A DNA stretch of 64,000 nucleotides, taken from assembly GCA_021397835.1 (NCBI GenBank), contig JAJFZO010000344.1, positions 7,378,001-7,442,000 of the forward strand. The letters run 5' to 3'. This DNA is from Moringa oleifera (Eukaryota > Streptophyta > Magnoliopsida > Brassicales > Moringaceae). Positions 21,454 to 34,100 of this stretch are shown piece after piece (within the stretch, counting starts at the first letter, position 1; the number at the start of each line of letters is the position of its first letter). A model generated the notes under the pieces. The model made no database searches. It saw nothing but the letters and a program-made list of their open reading frames with translations, and was not told where the DNA came from. Both the position numbers and the translations under genes were made by a program.

Positions 21454-24400
21454 ATTGAATTACTTTTTGTTTTGTTTGTAAAATAAACGTGGCCTGATTC
21501 TGCAACTTGCTCTCTCTCTCTCTCTGAATTATATTTAGAATTTTGGAATATAATTTTATGCGAAATTCATGACTGAATCGTATAATTGTGGGTAAATATT
21601 TTTTAAAAAATGTTGAATTATACTTATTTTATATTTTAAAGTATTTACAAGATCAATTATATATAATTTATTTTAATTTAAATTCAACCCAAAAAATTAG
21701 TAAACTAAAATAACGAATCTAGTGTTAACAAAAAAAAGTAAAACTTTTTGAATGTCATTTTTTTCAATTTACATTATTAAAATTCAAAAAAATCATAAAA
21801 ATTTATTGTAATTCAAAAAAAAATGTTCAAAATTTACAATAATGAAAATATTTTTAATATTTTTTAAAAATCATTTAAGTTAAAATTTAATTTAAATCAA
21901 ATTAAAATATTTAATGTATAATTGATCTAATCTATACATTATAATTTAAATTTAAAAACAAATATGTAATCTTTTATTAGATTATTTTTTTATATAAATA
22001 TTTGTGATATTTTATTCTTTTTCACCCAATTAAGCCATATTATCATGTAGCATCCAAATATATATATAATATTTATTTATTTAAAAAAAATGAAACCCAA
22101 CAAAGACTTATTTGTTCCAGGGGTAACTGTTCTTCAGCTCAGTGGGACAAAAGCCGAAGGCCTTTTCAGGCCTAGCCCGTGCAACATAGATCCAGCTCAA
22201 CAAATGAAAATGCTTCGGATCCGCGATCGACTCGGGTCGGGTATCATGGAAAGTTCATAGGCCCAATGTTTCCCTCAATTTTCCTCTCTCAGTGTGTCCC
22301 CTGGATCGGATAGCTGCGTTCAGAAATTATTTCACTGGTCACCAAGTTGAGTACTAAGCACTATGTAACTGGCGATCACGACATGATCCGACGGTTGAAA
22401 ACAGATGAAGGCTGTTGGGTTTACTCAATTTGACGGACCCAAGTGGCTGGTGACGGAGACGTTAACGACTTCACCGAAGTTTCCAAAATAACGTTATTTT
22501 CGTTGGCGCGGATTAAAAAGTTTCGATGGCTGAAAATTGTTAATGTTTTGCTTTCACAAGTTGAAGCAGCTTTCCGTATTATTTATTTTCCGAGCTGTTG
22601 ACACGTGAAACACGGTGTAATTAAAAATTTATTTAAAGCATTTTGATGATAAAATTATTATTAATTTTTTACTTATTTAAATCATATCTAAATTGAATTA
22701 AATTGAAGCTTTAGATACATAATTATTAAATTAAAGTTTGGATAAAATTTAAGATTTATTTTTTTACATTTATCTTATATAAATGTACCTATTAAATCAT
22801 ATGTTAAGAATAATTATTTTATTAAATACCAAAAATTCAGCCAAATAAGAATCAGTTCATATAGACAATCTTAAAATTTTAATATGATATACTTTTTTTT
22901 TATATAAAAAAAAAACCAACTTGATTTCAATATTTTGAAATTCTTAACTTTGTTTTTGACAATTCACCCTATTTCCCAAGCAATCCCATAAACATGACAA
23001 CATGAAGAGTATTTTTTATATTTTATAAATATTTTTAAGAAAACCAAAAAAGAAAAAAGAAACCTTGTTTGTATTGATAGGTTGGAACATATATAATTAT
23101 AAAATAGTGCAATTTATAAATAAATAAAAAAATCTTCTTGAAACCCTGAGCTAATCATTTGATAAATTACAATATTAAGCAGATTAAATATTAAAAAATT
23201 TTATTTTTATTAAAAATTATTATTTAGAAAATATTTTTAAAAATAAAAAATAATTTAATATTTTTTATTTTAAAAATATTAATTATATTAAAAAAATATG
23301 CACTTTGTTTTACAATATTAAATCATGACATATAAAAAACTACATCTATTTGATTGGATTATTTACGTAAAATTTTTATTTATAATTTTTATTAATATTA
23401 ATAATACTATATATATAATATGTATATAATTTTTGTTTGTGTAATTAGTTAAATTTTTTATTAATATATTATTAAAATAAATAAAATATTATTTTTTACA
23501 TCAATTTTTGTAAAAATATTTAAAATATAAATATTTAAATAAATAAAAATAAAAAATTGTTTATCTCTATAGTATTTTTAAAAAATATTAAAATGATTAT
23601 GTAAATAAAATCACATGCACATCATATATGCTTAAAATTATTGATATTAATAAAAACTAAAAATACAATTAAAAATTTATCAAAAATATAAATTTTAAAT
23701 AAATATAATATTTTTATAAATTTTAATTTAAAATCATAATAAATGATTATTTTTTATATATAATTATTTTTAAAATAAAATAAAAAATCTCATAAAATCA
23801 TGATATTTATCTTACATTATCAATCACATTTTTATATTTGAAAAGTAACTAATCAAATACTGATGTATCAATTTGATTTAAATTAAATTTTATTAAAAAA
23901 TTTAAAATTTTGACTTAAATATTTTATCGATGTAAAAAAAATAGTTATCATTAAAAAAATAAAAATTTTAAGTATTAGAAATATATATTTTTATATTTAT
24001 ATGTCAATAATAATAGATTTTATATAAAAAATTATTTAAATTTAGATAAAATAAAATATATTTATTTAAATTATTTTAAAATATTTTAGTGATAAAATAT
24101 TTTAAATTTTTATAATTTTTAAATTAAAATTTATTTTTAATATAAAATTTTGATTAATAATATAAATTAAATATTAAAGTCTGATGAGAACTTTACCCAA
24201 ATAAACACCTTGTACAACACGTGAGAACATGTCACTTGATTTTCTTAATTTCGTTTTTGGGCCTAACGATAATTTCCTTGAGGGTACCTTTTCTTTGAGT
24301 TGACTGGACTCGCGTAAATCAACTCAAGTGGGCCCCCACAGAACATGTTTTTTCCACACGGTAAGGGCTTGGAGATTCGAACTAATAAAAATAATAAATA

Positions 24401-24531
24401 AAACAATTTAATTAATTAATTTTCTCCAATACGGCGACTAATAGTCGTAGTAAACGCAAGCTCATCAAGCTCCATAAAGAACCCATAGCTTCCAGGCGGA
24501 CCTAATTCACCACCGGGATCCGGCATCAACA
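21311..24531. other. Large AT-rich intergenic region
   Basis: No gene seen in 3.2 kb. 21510-21525 is a (CT)n repeat. 21530-22090 and 22620-24180 are extremely AT-rich; 22100-22610 is a more balanced island. I found no terminal inverted repeats or transposase-like frames by eye. The last ~350 bases are the SOBIR1 upstream region. Confidence 0.55.
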
Positions 24532-26454
24532 ATGGCGCTGCTTCTCTCGGTTCAACCTCTCCTCGCTCTCTTCATCTTCCTCTCCTGCCTACTCCTCTCC
24601 CATGCCAGACTGAATCTGGACCCTTTGGATTTCGAGGCCCTCGCTGTCGTCCACAAACACTTGGGCATCCCCGGTCAACGTCTACCCTCCACCAACGCCT
24701 GCCGCATACCCGGCGTAGTCTGCGAGAGGAGGCTTTCCGGTAGCAACACTTACGTCCTCAAGGTGACTAGACTTATCTTCGAGTCTCAATGGCTTTCTGG
24801 GTCAGTCTCTCCGGCGGTCGGACGGCTCTCTGAGCTCAGGGAGCTGTCTCTAGCGAACAACCAGCTGGTTGACAGAATTCCACCGGAAATTGTTGACTGC
24901 AGGAAGCTGGAAATCCTTGACCTACAAGGCAACCGGTTTTCTGGTGAAATCCCATCGAACTTGTCGTCTTTGATGCGGCTTCGTGTTCTGGATCTCTCCT
25001 CTAATAGGTTTTCTGGGAATTTGAGTTTCTTGAAGTATTTTCCCAACCTAGAAAGCCTTTCCCTCGCGGACAATCGGTTTTCCGGGAAAATCCCACCATC
25101 TATACGTTCATTTCGCAACCTTCGGTTGCTGGACTTATCGGGGAACAGTTTTCTTGAAGGTCCAGTCTCGCTGATGAGCAGAGCTGAATCCTCAGCACCT
25201 CGGTATCCACGACGATACGTTTTCGCTGAGAATTCTAATCCAACTAGAAGAAGTAATTCTACTTCTCCTGCCGCCGGGCCAGATTCCCGCAGAGGGGCTT
25301 CCAGTGCTCAACAATCTCCTGCTGAAGCTCCCTCACCAACAGCTTCTCACAAACACAATAGCAAGAAGAAAAGGAAGCTAACTGCTTGGATTTTAGGATT
25401 CTTCGCCGGAGCAACAGCCGGGTCTTTTTCTGGGATTGTCTTCTCTTCCATGTTTAAGCTAATTCTGGCAGCGATAAGAGGAGGAGGGAGGGATCCTGGC
25501 CCAGCAATCTTCAGTCCATTAATCAAGAAAGCAGAGGACTTAGCATTCTTGGAGAAAGAAGATGGACTTGCATCGTTGGAGATGATCGGAAAAGGCGGTT
25601 GTGGAGAAGTTTACAAGGCCGAGCTACCAGGAAGCAACGGGAAGATGATTGCCGTAAAGAAGATCATTCAGCCTCCAAAAGATGCCGCAGAATTGGCCGA
25701 TGAAGACAGTAAGTTCCTCAACAAGAAAATGAGGCAAATCCGGTCGGAGATCAACACTGTTGGTCGAATCCGGCACAGAAACCTGCTTCCATTGCTGGCC
25801 CATCTGTCCAGGCCTGACTGTCACTGCCTTGTGTATGAATTCATGAAGAATGGAAGTCTACAAGACGCACTGAATAGGGTTTCAGATGGAACCTGTGAAC
25901 TGGATTGGTTGGCCAGGCACAAGATCGCGCTAGGAATAGCAGCTGGGCTCGAGTATCTTCACATGAGCCATAGCCCGCGCATCATTCACAGAGATCTGAA
26001 GCCTGCAAATGTCCTTCTCGACGACGACATGGAAGCTCGGATTGCAGATTTCGGTCTTGCAAAAGCAATGCCCGATGCCAATACCCACGTTACCGCCTCC
26101 AACGTAGCCGGGACTGTAGGATACATAGCCCCTGAATACCACCAGACCCTGAAATTCACAGACAAATGCGACATATACAGCTTCGGTGTCCTGCTTGGTG
26201 TTCTGGTGACTGGAAAGGCCCCCTCCGATGAGTTCTTCCAGCACACAGAGGAGATGAGTTTGATTAAATGGATGAGAAACGTAATGACGTCTGAGAATCC
26301 GAGTAGAGCCATTGACCCAAAGCTGATGGGTAATGGGTTTGAAGAACAAATGCTCTTAGTCTTGAAGATCGCTTGTTTCTGCACCATGGACGATCCGAAA
26401 CAGAGGCCTAACAGCAAGGACGTCAGGTGCATGTTGTCCCAAATCAGACATTAA
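24532..26454 (+). CDS. SOBIR1: SOBIR1 receptor-like kinase (LRR, single-pass membrane, intronless)
   Basis: 640 residues in one exon: signal peptide (1-25), a short LRR ectodomain of about five repeats (75-205; ELRELSLANNQL, LEILDLQGNRFSGEIP, LRVLDLSSNRFSG), a Ser/Pro-rich juxtamembrane stretch, a transmembrane helix (about 284-306) with glycines at 289, 293, 297 and 301, and a kinase domain. Kinase residues are complete: Gly loop 353-358 (GKGGCG), Lys376 (AVK), HRD at 486-488, DFG at 506-508. Length, domain order, the glycine-rich transmembrane helix and the following FKLILAAIRGG identify SOBIR1. It is the adaptor kinase that pairs constitutively with LRR receptor-like proteins and with BAK1 to start immune signalling and cell death. 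Nothing suggests a defect. Confidence 0.95.
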   Translation: MALLLSVQPLLALFIFLSCLLLSHARLNLDPLDFEALAVVHKHLGIPGQRLPSTNACRIPGVVCERRLSGSNTYVLKVTRLIFESQWLSGSVSPAVGRLSELRELSLANNQLVDRIPPEIVDCRKLEILDLQGNRFSGEIPSNLSSLMRLRVLDLSSNRFSGNLSFLKYFPNLESLSLADNRFSGKIPPSIRSFRNLRLLDLSGNSFLEGPVSLMSRAESSAPRYPRRYVFAENSNPTRRSNSTSPAAGPDSRRGASSAQQSPAEAPSPTASHKHNSKKKRKLTAWILGFFAGATAGSFSGIVFSSMFKLILAAIRGGGRDPGPAIFSPLIKKAEDLAFLEKEDGLASLEMIGKGGCGEVYKAELPGSNGKMIAVKKIIQPPKDAAELADEDSKFLNKKMRQIRSEINTVGRIRHRNLLPLLAHLSRPDCHCLVYEFMKNGSLQDALNRVSDGTCELDWLARHKIALGIAAGLEYLHMSHSPRIIHRDLKPANVLLDDDMEARIADFGLAKAMPDANTHVTASNVAGTVGYIAPEYHQTLKFTDKCDIYSFGVLLGVLVTGKAPSDEFFQHTEEMSLIKWMRNVMTSENPSRAIDPKLMGNGFEEQMLLVLKIACFCTMDDPKQRPNSKDVRCMLSQIRH

Positions 26455-28625
26455 ACAAACCCAACTGATGTTTAAGTTACTTTCTATGTCTTTTTCTTTT
26501 GGAATCCTTAAAGGAATGTCAGAGAATCTGTATCAATAACGATGCCACCTAGAGTATGTATGTCTCCTCTTTGATCACCTGTCTGTAAAATGTATACTTT
26601 TAGCAGCAACTATTTTGTTTCATCTCGATGCAGCAAATCAAGATTACATTGAAAAGTAAATATGTTTGTGAAGATTAGATTCACAGAATTTCATACCTCA
26701 AAGAATTTTCTTGGATCTTTGTCGGCTGCCTGGTAGTGGGCTGTTGAGAATTTTCTGGACTTTAAATGATGCTTAGTATAGTAATTCCAGCTTTGATGAT
26801 TGGGAACTTTCAGTGGGAAGAGGGGAAAAACCATTGGCTGCAGGGCAAATTTGCAGAAACAAGAACTCAAAAGTTAGATTTTTGAAATGATTTAATAAAT
26901 AATAATATAGTTGCCAAGTGAGTGGCGGCTGCTGGTAACAGTGGAGTTTCTGGAGACGGAAAGCGAATGTTCCCACTCTTCTCTACTTTTTCGAGTCTTC
27001 TTTGTACAAATTCGCACCTAATCTTCCGTTTGTTTTACTTACTTTACACAAAGAAGACTTATAAGAAAAAGGGGAAGTCACCATCAGGAGGATAATTAAT
27101 TAACCGGAGAAAAGGAAAGAACTTGTCACTGTTTTTGCAGATAACTGTGGCACATTTGATTCAAAGAATGAAATAAAAAAAAAGTATTCTTTAAAAAAAA
27201 TTAAAAATAAATATTATTATATTTAACTCATTAAAATTAAATAAAATATAAATTTATTTTCATATATTTGATTCATAAAAAATAAAATAAAAAAATAAAT
27301 GAAACAATGTTTAAAAAATTGATATATTTTTTAATTAAATTAATTATAAATTAAATATACTTTTAAAATTATTATAAAAATAATATTAATTAAATAATTT
27401 ATTAATAGTTATTTTTTATTTTTAAATATTAATATTGTAAAAAATAAAGTTAATATAATTAATATTTTAATAATATTATTATTATTTTGTAAATTTTTTA
27501 AAATAGAAAATAAAATTATTATATATATAATAATAATTTAAAATTTTATCAAAATATGCTGAGAATAAAAAAATGTAATAATTTTTTATTTTATGAAATA
27601 ACTGTTTCAAATTTTTAAAAATAAAAATTTATCAAAAAATTATAATTTATTGATAAAAATAAATTAAATGTTAAAAATAATTTTATTTAAAATAAAGCTA
27701 AAAAAATTCATATTCCAAAAAACCAAACATGTCATGATTGTTTACTTTGACAGCGAAAGCCAATTACTTAAGTTGAATTCTATGGCATGTCAGTTTTGGA
27801 AATAAAATTATTAGGGTATGCAAATTGTTCTGGGTTTCAGAGAACTTGATCCTTTGTTATATTTGCCTTTGTATGAAATTTTTTGGTAATTTACTGTGTT
27901 AATATAATAATGTTTACACTTGAGCTTTCCACGGAAAATATTTATTCCTAAGGCTATTTTCCCTCTGTGTTTTCATGAATTTACGATACTAGAATACATT
28001 GGACACACAACAAGCAGGTAGAGAATTAAGGTAAGGTTCACCCAACTGAGAAAACCTGTTTTTCAGTCTTTGATATATCAAAACACCCACAAAACAGAGC
28101 CCCTGATCCAAAATCCTGAGATTTTTTTAACTGTGAGACCTAGCATCAGCAAATTGATTTCAATCAATACACTGTTCAGGTCCACCCTCTTAATTTCTAA
28201 CTAGATTCAGAAAACCTGTGCATCCATGAATGTTCTTCAATTACACAGTGAACATCAAATGTTAACAACATATCTAAAAAACTGCTATTACATCCGACAC
28301 AAATGTTTACAGTAACCAGTTTAGAGTAACATCACTGAGATGAAAGAATCCCATTTGTATTCAGAGGGTATTTCTGCAGCAGGCTACTCTTGGGGACCAT
28401 GTCAGTTAATCAAGCAAAGGAAGGACATACTCACCATCTTCCTTCATGGGTATGTGAAATACATTGCGTCAGTAACTAAGTGATATTCTCATTCCCACAT
28501 TCACACATCAGAATCTATGGCTATTTACAGTCAATTTTAACAATTTTCAAGATTTGAAGGGGCTAGAAAGTAGAAGGAAAACATAAGAAAATGAAAAATC
28601 AAGTGCATGTTCCTTTTGAAGCACC
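26455..28625. other. Intergenic, AT-rich core
   Basis: The first ~200 bases are SOBIR1 3' UTR. 27170-27720 is almost pure A/T. 27830-28620 has normal composition and should include the 3' UTR of the MHF2 gene. No other gene is recognised. Confidence 0.5.
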
Positions 28626-30311
28626 TTAAAAATCCAAAAGTAACTGTGGAAGAATCCTCTCTAAATGACTTGCTTCAATCTTACTAACACCCTCTGCTTC
28701 AGCAATTGTAGCAGCACGTTGCACAGCTTCTGCACATGCAAGGACGTTCATCAGAATGTTAATCAGATATATCGAAGTTAACCACCTATCCTTTGTTTAG
28801 AAAGCACTAAAATTTGAATTAAATTAGGTAAACCTGTGATGAACACTCTGAGAAGTTCAGAACTCAGCTTCAATGCATTTACATTAGCTGCATGAATAAA
28901 GATGAGCAGCAAAATTACAATTAAATGGATTTCTGTAATACTCCAGTTTCTATTAGCACATAATAAACTTGAAACAACTCATCATAAAACTGAAAGTAAT
29001 GATATAAGATACCAGAAGTAAGCCGATTCTTCTTGGATGTACCAGCAACTACCTGGACCGGTAAGAATCAAATGTGAGAGAAATAAACTTACAGCAAACA
29101 AGTGAGAAGGTTACTAGACAAGATATATTATGAAATGCATTTCAAGCCAAATTGATGATTCCATAGGCCTCCCAAGAATTGATATTTTTCTGGAACAACT
29201 AGCATGGAAGCGCTATGACAAAGGGTTTGTCTCGATTATCCTTTTTTAATGTCAAAGGCATCCATTAGAATAAAAATGGTTGTAGATCATCATGACAATC
29301 CACGGACAGTGAAATAGATGGAGTAAAAAGGTCGAACACTGGAGGCACTGTAAAAAAGCATGCAATCTGGTGGCCTTTTACCAGATTCCTTTGGTAAGCA
29401 CAAAAACATTACCGGTATATGTGAATATTTCAAACATAAGAAGAGGACATAAAAACTTCCCGCTAAATAACAACTATATATACACAACAATGTGTGTACA
29501 TTTAAGCTTAAGCAAACATGATGGCTAGGTCATTTGTAATGCCAGATGGAAGCATTGTCCAAGATCATGCACATACCCCTTCAGCACTGTATCACCATGG
29601 TGCCACCATCACCAGCAATTCCAAAAATGCAGTGGGATTAGTGAGTTGGAAATACACAGCAAAATTGACTGACATACTATCCGGTAATCAAATCCACAAT
29701 ACTGTAAACAGTTCGCAGAGTTTTCAAGCATTTTGAAATATGCAGCATACACATTCCTAAATCTGCTCACTAACATGTAATTATAAAAAGACTGCTCTGA
29801 GTTAGAAAAACCTATATAGCAAAACCAAAGCTGAGTGGAATTTTAACTAACTACAAGCATAATTTTCTTAAACATCGTAATCAAAGAGCAAGTACACTCA
29901 ATTCAACTCGCGACCAAGCAACGAATTTTCAACTAAACAGCAAACCAATTCGCGGCCGTGTAGGATACAGTGAGATAGTAAAATACCTCGGACTCCATGG
30001 CATCAATGCCTTCGTTTCTCTCACGCTCTGCAGAGGACCAGGAAATTCAATCAAAAACAAAATTATAACACGTGACGGCAATGGATTATACGAAAACAAG
30101 CGAAGTAAGAGCGAGAGAGGAGCTGCAAACCACGAGCTCTTCGGGTCCAGACGTGCTTGAAAATGGCATGAATCAAGTCCTAACATACGCAGACAAGAAT
30201 TTATACAAATAGCTCTAAAAAGGAAATACGCATAGTTGAAAATGATTGATTGATAAAAATAAAAGGAAAGCGACTCAGAGGTCTTACAGGATCGAAAGTG
30301 TACTCCTCCAT
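28626..30311 (-). CDS. MHF2: MHF2 / CENP-X histone-fold protein
   Basis: Six very small exons on the complement strand, in reading order 30288-30311, 30131-30179, 29987-30027, 29013-29052, 28834-28887 and 28626-28729, give 103 residues. All joins have GT-AG sites and keep phase. The product starts MEEYTFDPDLIHAIFKHVW and carries the histone-fold segments NVNALKLSSELLRVFI and EAVQRAATIAEAEGVSKI, ending ILPQLLLDF, which is the CENP-X/MHF2 signature. With MHF1 (CENP-S) it forms a DNA-binding complex that assists the FANCM helicase in meiotic crossover control and DNA repair, and it is part of the constitutive centromere network in other eukaryotes. Because the exons are only 24-104 bases, no long open frame reveals this gene. 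It diverges from the mS38 gene, with a tRNA between them. Confidence 0.9.
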
Positions 30312-30414
30312 GGCAACTGTGACCTTACCAATGCTGCTTATGAGCTGTAACTTGTATATTCAACTTATACTTGAATGACTAGATTATTTTTTTGTGGGAA
30401 GCCTTGAATGCAAA

Positions 30415-30486
30415 GCCCCTATAGCTCAGTGGTAGAGCGTCAGTCTTGTAAACTGAAGGTCCGTAGTTCGATCCTGCGTGGGGGCA
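30415..30486 (+). tRNA. tRNA-Thr (anticodon UGU)
   Basis: A 72-base cloverleaf. The acceptor stem GCCCCTA pairs with TGGGGGC (one G-U). The D arm contains TAGCTCAGTGGTAGAGC (A box). The anticodon stem TCAGT/ACTGA encloses the loop CTTGTAA with anticodon TGT. The T stem CGTAG/CTGCG encloses TTCGATC (B box). No intron and no encoded CCA, as expected for a nuclear gene. It lies in the promoter interval between two divergent protein genes. Confidence 0.95.
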
Positions 30487-30777
30487 ATGTTTTGTTTTAA
30501 TAAATACCAGATTTGGCAATAATGAAACGGTGCCGTTGCTTGGCAACCCTTTAGGTTTGCGCTGAGACGGCGTCGTTAGTATTAATACCCCTTCCCTCAG
30601 GGAGGGCTGAGCCTCCTCTCTTTTTTTCTCCTTTCTCCGAGCCAGAGTTCGTATTCGAGACGCCAAGAGTCCAATTCCTATGTACTCTCGCAGTATGCCT
30701 GTTTTGGTCTGTTTATAAGTGATAGATCTCATGTCCTCATAAAGCTCAGTATTTTCCCTGTTTTTTCTCCACCAAGA

Positions 30778-31194
30778 ATGGCCAATCTTGTGCACAGACT
30801 TGTAGAAAACAAATCCTCTCTAAGGCTGATCAGAGTTCTAAATACGCCCCTGCTCTCCAAACTCACACCTTCTCTAATACCTCACCAAACTACCCCTATT
30901 GCCACAACCGAACCAGAACCCAAAAACAACCCACTTCCTCTCCTCAATCCCACGATCACGAAGAATGTGGGTTCTGACCATCATTTGCGATTTTACCCCA
31001 GTTTTCCGTTTGGATACTGCTTGAATGCCGCTTCCTCAACCGGGTTCGTTCCCTTGGACATTGTCGAGTCCGAGGAGGTTGAATCTAGTGATGCAGGGAC
31101 GGTTTATGCCGATAGTGTGAAGAAGAAGAGGAAGAAGAAGATGAACAAGCATAAGTATAAGAAGCTTAGGAAACGTCTCCGCCGAAAGACTTAG
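30778..31194 (+). CDS. Mitochondrial small-subunit ribosomal protein mS38-like (COX24 / AURKAIP1 C-terminal domain)
   Basis: A 138-residue protein in one exon. The N-terminus (MANLVHRLVENKSSLRLIRV) is basic and amphipathic, as in mitochondrial presequences. A low-complexity middle region follows. The last ~26 residues (VKKKRKKKMNKHKYKKLRKRLRR) are the highly basic COX24/DUF1713 motif that defines mS38, which binds rRNA near the mitoribosomal decoding region and supports translation of mitochondrial mRNAs. Only the C-terminal motif is diagnostic. Plant members of this type are usually poorly conserved elsewhere, so length alone does not test the call. A gtgag donor just after the stop could mean a 3' UTR intron. 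Confidence 0.82.
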   Translation: MANLVHRLVENKSSLRLIRVLNTPLLSKLTPSLIPHQTTPIATTEPEPKNNPLPLLNPTITKNVGSDHHLRFYPSFPFGYCLNAASSTGFVPLDIVESEEVESSDAGTVYADSVKKKRKKKMNKHKYKKLRKRLRRKT

Positions 31195-34100
31195 GATTTG
31201 CTTTAGGTGAGAATTTTGGTGTCTTAGTGTCTTTACTACTGCTCATTGCAGTGAACTTTTGAAATTCTGGAGTAGCTTATAGATTTTGGTGATTTCAGAT
31301 GAAACTGTTCGAAATTTTAAAAATTATAAGCATGGAATTCAGTGATTAATAATGGGATCATTGTGGTTGTGTTGGCTTTACAGTTCTATGCAACTAACCA
31401 AAAACTGGAATTTTTACCATTCTATCTCTATCTACTTTAAGTGGCCAGCAGTCTAAAAGCTATTGATATGGGAACCTATGTGGGTTTACAAAAGGTTCTA
31501 ATGTGGTTGTTGATAAGAATTTTAGTTGACTTATCAATGATGGATACAAGAGCCTGTTCCCCTGAACTTTTTCACTGTTTACCTTCATGAATACAAGAAC
31601 TCCATGTAATATAAAATTGTTATGATTTCGTGCACATATTTTTCATCTGATACTAAATTCTATAGCAGAGCTGTGTTATTTGAAGTTTATGAATAAATGA
31701 GACTTCACTTTATCAGAGGTTGAACTATGATGAACAAGACAGTATCATGTGAACACCTTATCAAATTGGCTTCTTATGTCTTAGCTGTTTGGCTTAGAAT
31801 AATGGTTTGAACTTTACTTATTCTCTGTGCGTATCCCATTTTTCATTTGTTTTGGTAAATTTATGAGGCATAGTGTTAATAGCCCATTCTTCGCAAGACC
31901 AGATTTGGGTTCTAAATGAAGAACTTTTCATGAAGGTAGCATTGCTAGAATTAGGATGTTAACATAATCTTTCCTATCTAAAACTGAAGAAAAAAGGATG
32001 TAAGATGATATTTGGGGAGCAAAATGCTTTCAAACAGTTAACTTTGTGTTTAGGAAAGGTAGGACTCTGATCAGCGCACAACGGAAAAGAGTTCTATAAT
32101 ATGGATTTTCCATTTCTATGAGGATCAATGTCTCCATGAGTGATTAGAGGATGGCTATGCTTCTGGTTGGTTCTCTTTGATATATGCGGGAGAGAGAAAA
32201 ACCAGATAGAAGCTCCTTATTCTGCAAGAGAAGATAGGTTAACTTATGGATTGCATGTTCATGGAAGGAAACAATGGTTATGTGTGACCGACAGCTTAGT
32301 GTGATTTAGATGTCAGTGGCGTGTTTGTGCATTTTAGCTTAGAAATATGAATTTTCACTGTGGATGAGTGGAAACTAGTTGACTTGATACTAAGAAGAAA
32401 ATTCATCTTATGGAAGAGTGAAGGATGTGGACATGGATGAGAGATACTGTCCAAAAATAACCAGAGTTAGTGCTAAAGACTGGCAACAAAGCAGATCAGG
32501 AAAACTTGGAAGTACTTATATCTTTTATGCTCACAGCCATGCGCTCACAGGTAGGAATCAACATTCTAAGCTATTCCAAGGAGCCCTAGGGATTGTCATC
32601 AGTTGTATGGTTTCTGAAATGACTTCAGTGAGGTCTATGTCCCTTACTTGCAAAGGACCTATGAAAGAACAGTTGATTCTGGAGGTCAAAAACCCAACCC
32701 GACCAGTTTAGACATCCATTTCTTCCCAGACCTAGATCCTCCAAATTTTCTTGCCCAGAACTGAGCACTTTTTGTGCATGTAGGTGGCATATCATAACAG
32801 TGGGGATTCAAAGCAAAAAAACAGAAAACAACCAACTTGTTTCAAGAACCTCCTTTTTTATGTTTAAGGAGTTCTAGAGTAATTTCAACTTGCAGTCATG
32901 TAAGGTCACATTATGAAGCATGAATTGCAGTCACATCTATACATCAAAAGGATCTATGCCTTTGACGTTAACTACAGATTGGATGTTAGTAAAGTGGCAT
33001 GTAAACTATTCATTAGGGTGACTTGAAGTTTAAACATTTGGCATCCAGGTACTCAGTATGAGACATAATATTTGGCATCATGGTTTGCTCTGGTTCGAAT
33101 CAGATTAGTTACTTAAGTTGTTTCACATTTAGAACTCATTAATTTGGCACCAATTTACACTGTTTAACTTTTATTTGTAAGAAATTCTTGCTGCCGCATG
33201 TTCTCTTATTTGTAGCTATTCAATCTTTGGTCATGGTGGTCTGTAGAGAGAGGTAGAACAAGAGACCGGGATTGCTGAGTAGAATAAAAGCATAGCCAGG
33301 AAGTGAGGAAAAAGTGAGAAAGTGGGAAACTGTAATCAAGTTTGGTTGCCTTGAGGTCACTAAAGTTATCATTCTTTCATTACAAAGAGAAATTTATCAA
33401 CTTTTGGATTATAAGCAAGGCATATTTTTGACTTATAAGTTACTGGGTACTCGCACACTTTGCTGTTCTAAACTTGATTCCTCAAAGCAACACTTTTGTT
33501 TGATCAGAAATGTCGCTTTGAATTTCTTGCTACAGAGGGCAGTTGTCTGCCGTAATGACTTGTTGATTGGCTTGAAGAGATTTCCAATTGCCTTAAAAGT
33601 ACACTGTATATCTCAGGTTTCTTTCTGTGGAGCAATGTTTGAAAGCATTAGCTGGAGAGTTTCTAATGTCACCTGTAAGTTTCTGGTCCTCATTGTAAAT
33701 TTCTTCAGTTGGCAGGCTCCATGAGCATAATTCCTTGTGTTTCTCTTCTTCCTTTTAGAAGAATTCTTTGCCATTTAATGTCGACATTATCTTGAAATGG
33801 CGTATAGCTAGCTAGATTTCAATGTTATAAGAAGTGTAGTTCACACATTGAGGTTAAATGTAGTCCCTCCTTACCTCTTGCTTTTTTTTTTTTTTTGATA
33901 ATTCAACTTCTTTGTATTTTGCCGAGCAATATTCAATTAGGAAACCAGTAAACTGTGTTTTTTTTTTTTTTTTTTGCATGATAGCTGTTCTTCCTCCCAA
34001 CCCTTTGCACCCCCGGGTCCCCCCCCCCACCCACACATAAAATTAGAACAAGATTTTTGAATTAAATATGGTAACTAGTGTCCCCAATAGTATTTTATCA

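Noticed and set aside
22620..24180. Possible MITE or other transposon in the extreme AT-rich block
   Set aside because: No terminal inverted repeats, target duplications or coding remnants could be seen by eye; local A/T similarity is not evidence.
32418..32711. 97-codon open frame on the plus strand
   Set aside because: No homology recognised and no splice-linked continuation.
33314..33724. 136-codon open frame on the plus strand
   Set aside because: Long, but with irregular composition, no recognisable domain and no clear start context; probably chance.
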